From the NCBI RefSeq assembly GCF_023149135.1, contig NZ_JAIWJX010000002.1:1674001-1738000 (forward strand): a DNA stretch of 64,000 nucleotides, written 5' to 3'. Under the pieces are notes generated by a model, which had not been told where the DNA came from, did no database searches, and worked only from the letters and a program-made list of their open reading frames with translations. Position numbers and translations under genes: made by a program. This document shows positions 61,890 to 64,000 of the stretch, piece by piece. This DNA is from Fictibacillus marinisediminis. GTDB taxonomy: Bacteria; Bacillota; Bacilli; Bacillales; Fictibacillaceae. Each line of letters begins with the position of its first letter. Within the stretch, counting starts at the first letter, position 1.

Positions 61890-62474
61890 ATGATTTACGG
61901 GTATGCAAGGGTAAGTTCAAACGGTCAAGATTTAACCGCACAAGTAAAGTCTCTTGAGGAGCACGGTTGCACCAAGATATACAAGGAGAAGGTTAGTGGT
62001 AAGAACAAGGAGGATCGCACGGAGTTCCTTTCCTTGTTGAGCACGGTTCAAAAGGGAGACTCCATTGTTGTCTCAAAATTAGATCGCTTTGCACGTTCCA
62101 CAAAGGACGCTCTCACGGTCATTGAGGAACTTGAGGAGAAGGGAGTCTCACTTGTGGTTCTCAACATGGGAGGAGACAAATTAGACACTTCAACCTCAAT
62201 GGGAAAACTTATGGTCACAATGTTGAGCGGGATAGCGGAATTTGAACTCTCACTAATCAAGGAGAGACAACGGGAAGGAATTGCTCTTGCTAAACAAAGA
62301 GGAGTTTACAAGGGAAGACCACAAAAGTACACGGTGAAGAACAAAGGTCTCCAACATGCTTTTGAATTGTATGACAATAGAGACAACAATGGAAAGACCG
62401 TGAAAGAGATTTGTACAATAACGGGAATTAGTAAAGCCACGTTTCACCGCAAGTTAAGGGAGAGGTCACAATGA
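61890..62474 (+). CDS. Serine recombinase (resolvase/invertase) 2
   Basis: A 194-residue small serine recombinase: MIYGYARVSSNGQDL with the nucleophile serine near residue 9, SKLDRFARSTKDAL, the E helix AEFELSLIKERQREGI, and a C-terminal HTH (KTVKEICTITGISKATFHRKL). GGGAGGG precedes the ATG. Distinct from the 49.3-kb recombinase in sequence and base composition. A terminator overlaps its stop. Confidence 0.92.
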   Translation: MIYGYARVSSNGQDLTAQVKSLEEHGCTKIYKEKVSGKNKEDRTEFLSLLSTVQKGDSIVVSKLDRFARSTKDALTVIEELEEKGVSLVVLNMGGDKLDTSTSMGKLMVTMLSGIAEFELSLIKERQREGIALAKQRGVYKGRPQKYTVKNKGLQHAFELYDNRDNNGKTVKEICTITGISKATFHRKLRERSQ

Positions 62475-62487
62475 TCTCTCTTTTTTT
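62460..62487 (+). terminator. Recombinase 2 terminator
   Basis: GAGAGGTCA and TGATCTCTC arms, loop CAA, then seven T; the stop codon lies in the stem. Confidence 0.85.
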
Positions 62488-62645
62488 ATTCTCAATTAAA
62501 ATCAAGTTTCTCAATGTAATTCAAATATTTTAACCGTCACTCTAAAATGTCCGTTTGGCGACTTGCGGACGCTTACTTTTCGTAAGTTGTAAACCTTGTC
62601 TGCGATTTCGTAACCTAAGTTTTGTAATTTATATGTACTACCCAA

Positions 62646-62811
62646 TACCAAAATAGGGACATGAAATCAGCCAAATTTGGTATGAAACTCATTGAATGTA
62701 ATACCCAATACCAAAAAAGGTACAAAAAACAGCCTCTCATATACCAAAAAAGGGACACATTTTTGCCCTTCATGTACCAAAAAAGGGACATGAAATCAGC
62801 CAAATTTGGTA
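62646..62811 (+). repeat. Iteron array TACCAAAAAAGGGACA
   Basis: Four 16-bp repeats start at 62646, 62709, 62742 and 62775, all matching TACCAAAAAAGGGACA with at most one change. The first and last continue identically for 21 more bases (TGAAATCAG then CCAAATTTGG, a palindrome, then TA), so TACCAAA and TTTGGTA bracket each 37-bp unit. Copies 3 and 4 are 33 bp apart, about three helical turns. Typical of initiator binding sites. Confidence 0.8.
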
Positions 62812-63371
62812 AGGAGATAAACAAGTAATAGATAAACAAGTAATAGATAATAAAGATTACTGGACTAACGTCCAGAATAATTACAATAAAAGAAATTAAA
62901 TTTTAAAAGAACCACAATAACTTAATTAAATAAATACTGGTATTAAAGAAACTGGTATCACCAAAGTTGAAAGACCTCGGGGATCATTGTGGATACTTAT
63001 ATAAAAGATATATTGTGGAACTGATTTAAAGAAACTGGTAATAAGGTTCCGCTCCCTTCCGTTTCAACTTTCACCGTGGCGGTCTCAAATTCTTCTCCAA
63101 ACTCCACATTCCATACGCTACATTGTTAAACAAATTTGGAGAATCCCTCAAACTTGTGTTGTCTTCCTTGTACTACTATATTTTCAAAAATATATTCATT
63201 ATTATATTTGAGACTCTATTTGTTGATATATCCAGCAACTGTTTCTGACAGTTTAAGGACGAGGAAATACAAATATATTCATGGATATATTCAAATTGAT
63301 TGTGAGCCATTCTGACAGGCTTGAACACTCTTCTTTGTGGGAGGAATGTCAAAATTCGTATTAAGTCGCTC

Positions 63372-63402
63372 AATGAGATCTCCAATGGAGGTCTCATTTT
63401 TT
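63372..63402 (+). terminator. Orphan terminator
   Basis: AATGAGATCTCC and GGAGGTCTCATT arms, loop AAT, then T tract. No plus-strand gene ends here, so it may close an unrecognised small RNA. Confidence 0.6.
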
Positions 63403-63683
63403 GTCATAATAATAGACTTTTCTTTGTCTTCTTTCGTCTAAAATTCGTCCATTCTGAAAGCCTAAAGCCTAAGTAAAACAAGACTAATTATCAAATGTGT
63501 TTATCTAAAATTACATTGGGTTGTGCGGAGTGGGTCATAGCTGCTTATAAGGTAGAGGATAAGTAAGCACAAACTTATTCTCATTCCATTGGAGGACTTG
63601 GAGAGGGGACGCTCTTTCCTGTTCTTCTCCTTATTTTTTATAGTGAATGTAATTCTTAATAAACACATTTAAGAGAGGAATGA

Positions 63684-63932
63684 ATGAACGTGGAAAGACC
63701 ATTGACGAAAAAGGAAGTACGGGCAATACGTCTTGTACTTGGAGTAATGCAAGGTGAGTGGGGAGATATGCTCGGGTTCTCTAAGTCTCATATTTTAAGA
63801 ACGGAACAAGCTAACAAACACTCATATGAAGTTTCAACAAAATTTGACCAAGCGGTGAAATATAAGTTGAAGCAAATGGGGGTCAAACTTGAAGAAGTCT
63901 TGGAGATTGCAAGAAAGAGAGGTTTGTTGTAA
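63684..63932 (+). CDS. XRE-like HTH regulator
   Basis: An 82-residue protein. LTKKEVRAIRLVLGVMQGEWGDMLGFSKSHILRTEQ shows a helix-turn-helix like Cro/C1 proteins. GAGAGG precedes the ATG. Its stop overlaps the next start (TAATG). Probable regulator of the second element. Confidence 0.7.
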   Translation: MNVERPLTKKEVRAIRLVLGVMQGEWGDMLGFSKSHILRTEQANKHSYEVSTKFDQAVKYKLKQMGVKLEEVLEIARKRGLL

Positions 63933-64000
63933 TGAGAATTTTACGTATTTTGATTGAGTTGTATGACCGTTCACACCACCCAAAGGAACGAGCGGAAATT
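63932..64000 (+). CDS. Partial ORF at right edge
   Basis: Begins MRILRILIELYDRSHHPKER and stays open to the window end. It overlaps the stop of the HTH gene, indicating coupling. Too short to classify. Confidence 0.4.
   Translation, partial: MRILRILIELYDRSHHPKERAEI

Larger units (their letters stand above)
62475..63683. other. 1.2-kb non-coding region with iterons
   Basis: Contains the iteron array at 62.64-62.81 kb, a CTGGAC/GTCCAG stem near 62861-62876, two copies of TTAAAGAAACTGGTA (near 62944 and 63028), AATATATTCAT repeats near 63190 and 63270, and a plus-strand terminator at 63372-63402. Overall layout suggests a replication origin or control region. Confidence 0.55.
57905..64000 (+). 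mobile_element. Second integrative element stacked at the same tRNA site (partial)
   Basis: A different tyrosine integrase gene starts 116 bp after the attR copy, in the same orientation as the first element's integrase relative to attL. The DNA is AT-rich throughout, with unknown proteins, a serine recombinase, an iteron array and an XRE regulator. Its far end is beyond the window. Two of its first genes are frameshifted, so it may be decaying or the assembly may hold indel errors. Confidence 0.7.

Noticed and set aside
62615..62839. 74-codon minus-strand ORF with repeated NLADFMSLFWY
   Set aside because: The repetition is simply the iterons read as codons; no ribosome site and low-complexity product.

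Overview
The window is a chromosome segment of a spore-forming member of the Bacillaceae. From the left edge to about 19.9 kb the gene order is that of the Bacillus subtilis yjb region: yjbC, spx, yjbE, mecA, coiA, pepF, yjbH, yjbI, yjbJ, yjbK, yjbL, yjbM, yjbN, yjbO, prpE, yjbQ and fabI. The order resumes at 42.9-44.7 kb with yjcF-yjcG-yjcH. The genus cannot be fixed from sequence alone; a Bacillus or Fictibacillus-like organism fits. Differences from B. subtilis include an added FtsW/RodA-type gene between prpE and yjbQ and no thiamine operon between yjbQ and fabI.

Between fabI and yjcF, where B. subtilis carries spore coat genes, lies a spore-surface locus of about 22 kb. It starts with a decayed TauE/SafE transporter gene. 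Next come about 18 sugar genes in three transcription units (20.4-26.7 kb plus, 32.2-26.8 kb minus, 32.4-37.6 kb plus). They encode GT2-type and DxD glycosyltransferases in paralogous sets, two methyltransferases, a LmbE-type deacetylase, two GalE-like epimerases, UDP-galactopyranose mutase, UDP-glucose dehydrogenase, a UDP-glucuronate decarboxylase-like enzyme and a sugar nucleotidyltransferase. No flippase, polymerase or lipid-carrier transferase is present. The locus ends in low-complexity, Ser/Lys/Cys-rich coat-like proteins (37.8-42.1 kb and 45.5-46.2 kb), several preceded by sigma-K-like promoter sequences. The likely job is synthesis and glycosylation of the outer spore layer in the mother cell.

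A tRNA-Val(GAC) gene at 46.34 kb is the attachment site of an 11.5-kb integrative element. A 50-bp copy of the tRNA 3' end recurs at 57.9 kb with one mismatch. The element carries a tyrosine integrase beside the tRNA, a serine recombinase, an XRE regulator, a replication-type winged-helix protein, an HNH protein, a cysteine-rich VLP-like zinc protein and unknown genes in GC-richer, GATC-rich DNA. AT-rich cargo sits inside it: a protein with a HEPN-type R-x4-H motif at the left, and at the right a pair made of a zinc-ribbon/deoxyribosyltransferase-like protein and an ApeA-like HEPN protein. That pair is the best candidate for an anti-phage module. Between the recombinase and the regulator lies a degenerate tandem array of hairpin-forming repeats.

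Just beyond the right att copy a second tyrosine integrase gene (frameshifted) begins a second, AT-rich element stacked on the same tRNA site. It runs off the window and holds another frameshifted gene, two unknown proteins, a serine recombinase, an iteron array (62.6-62.8 kb) and an XRE-like regulator.
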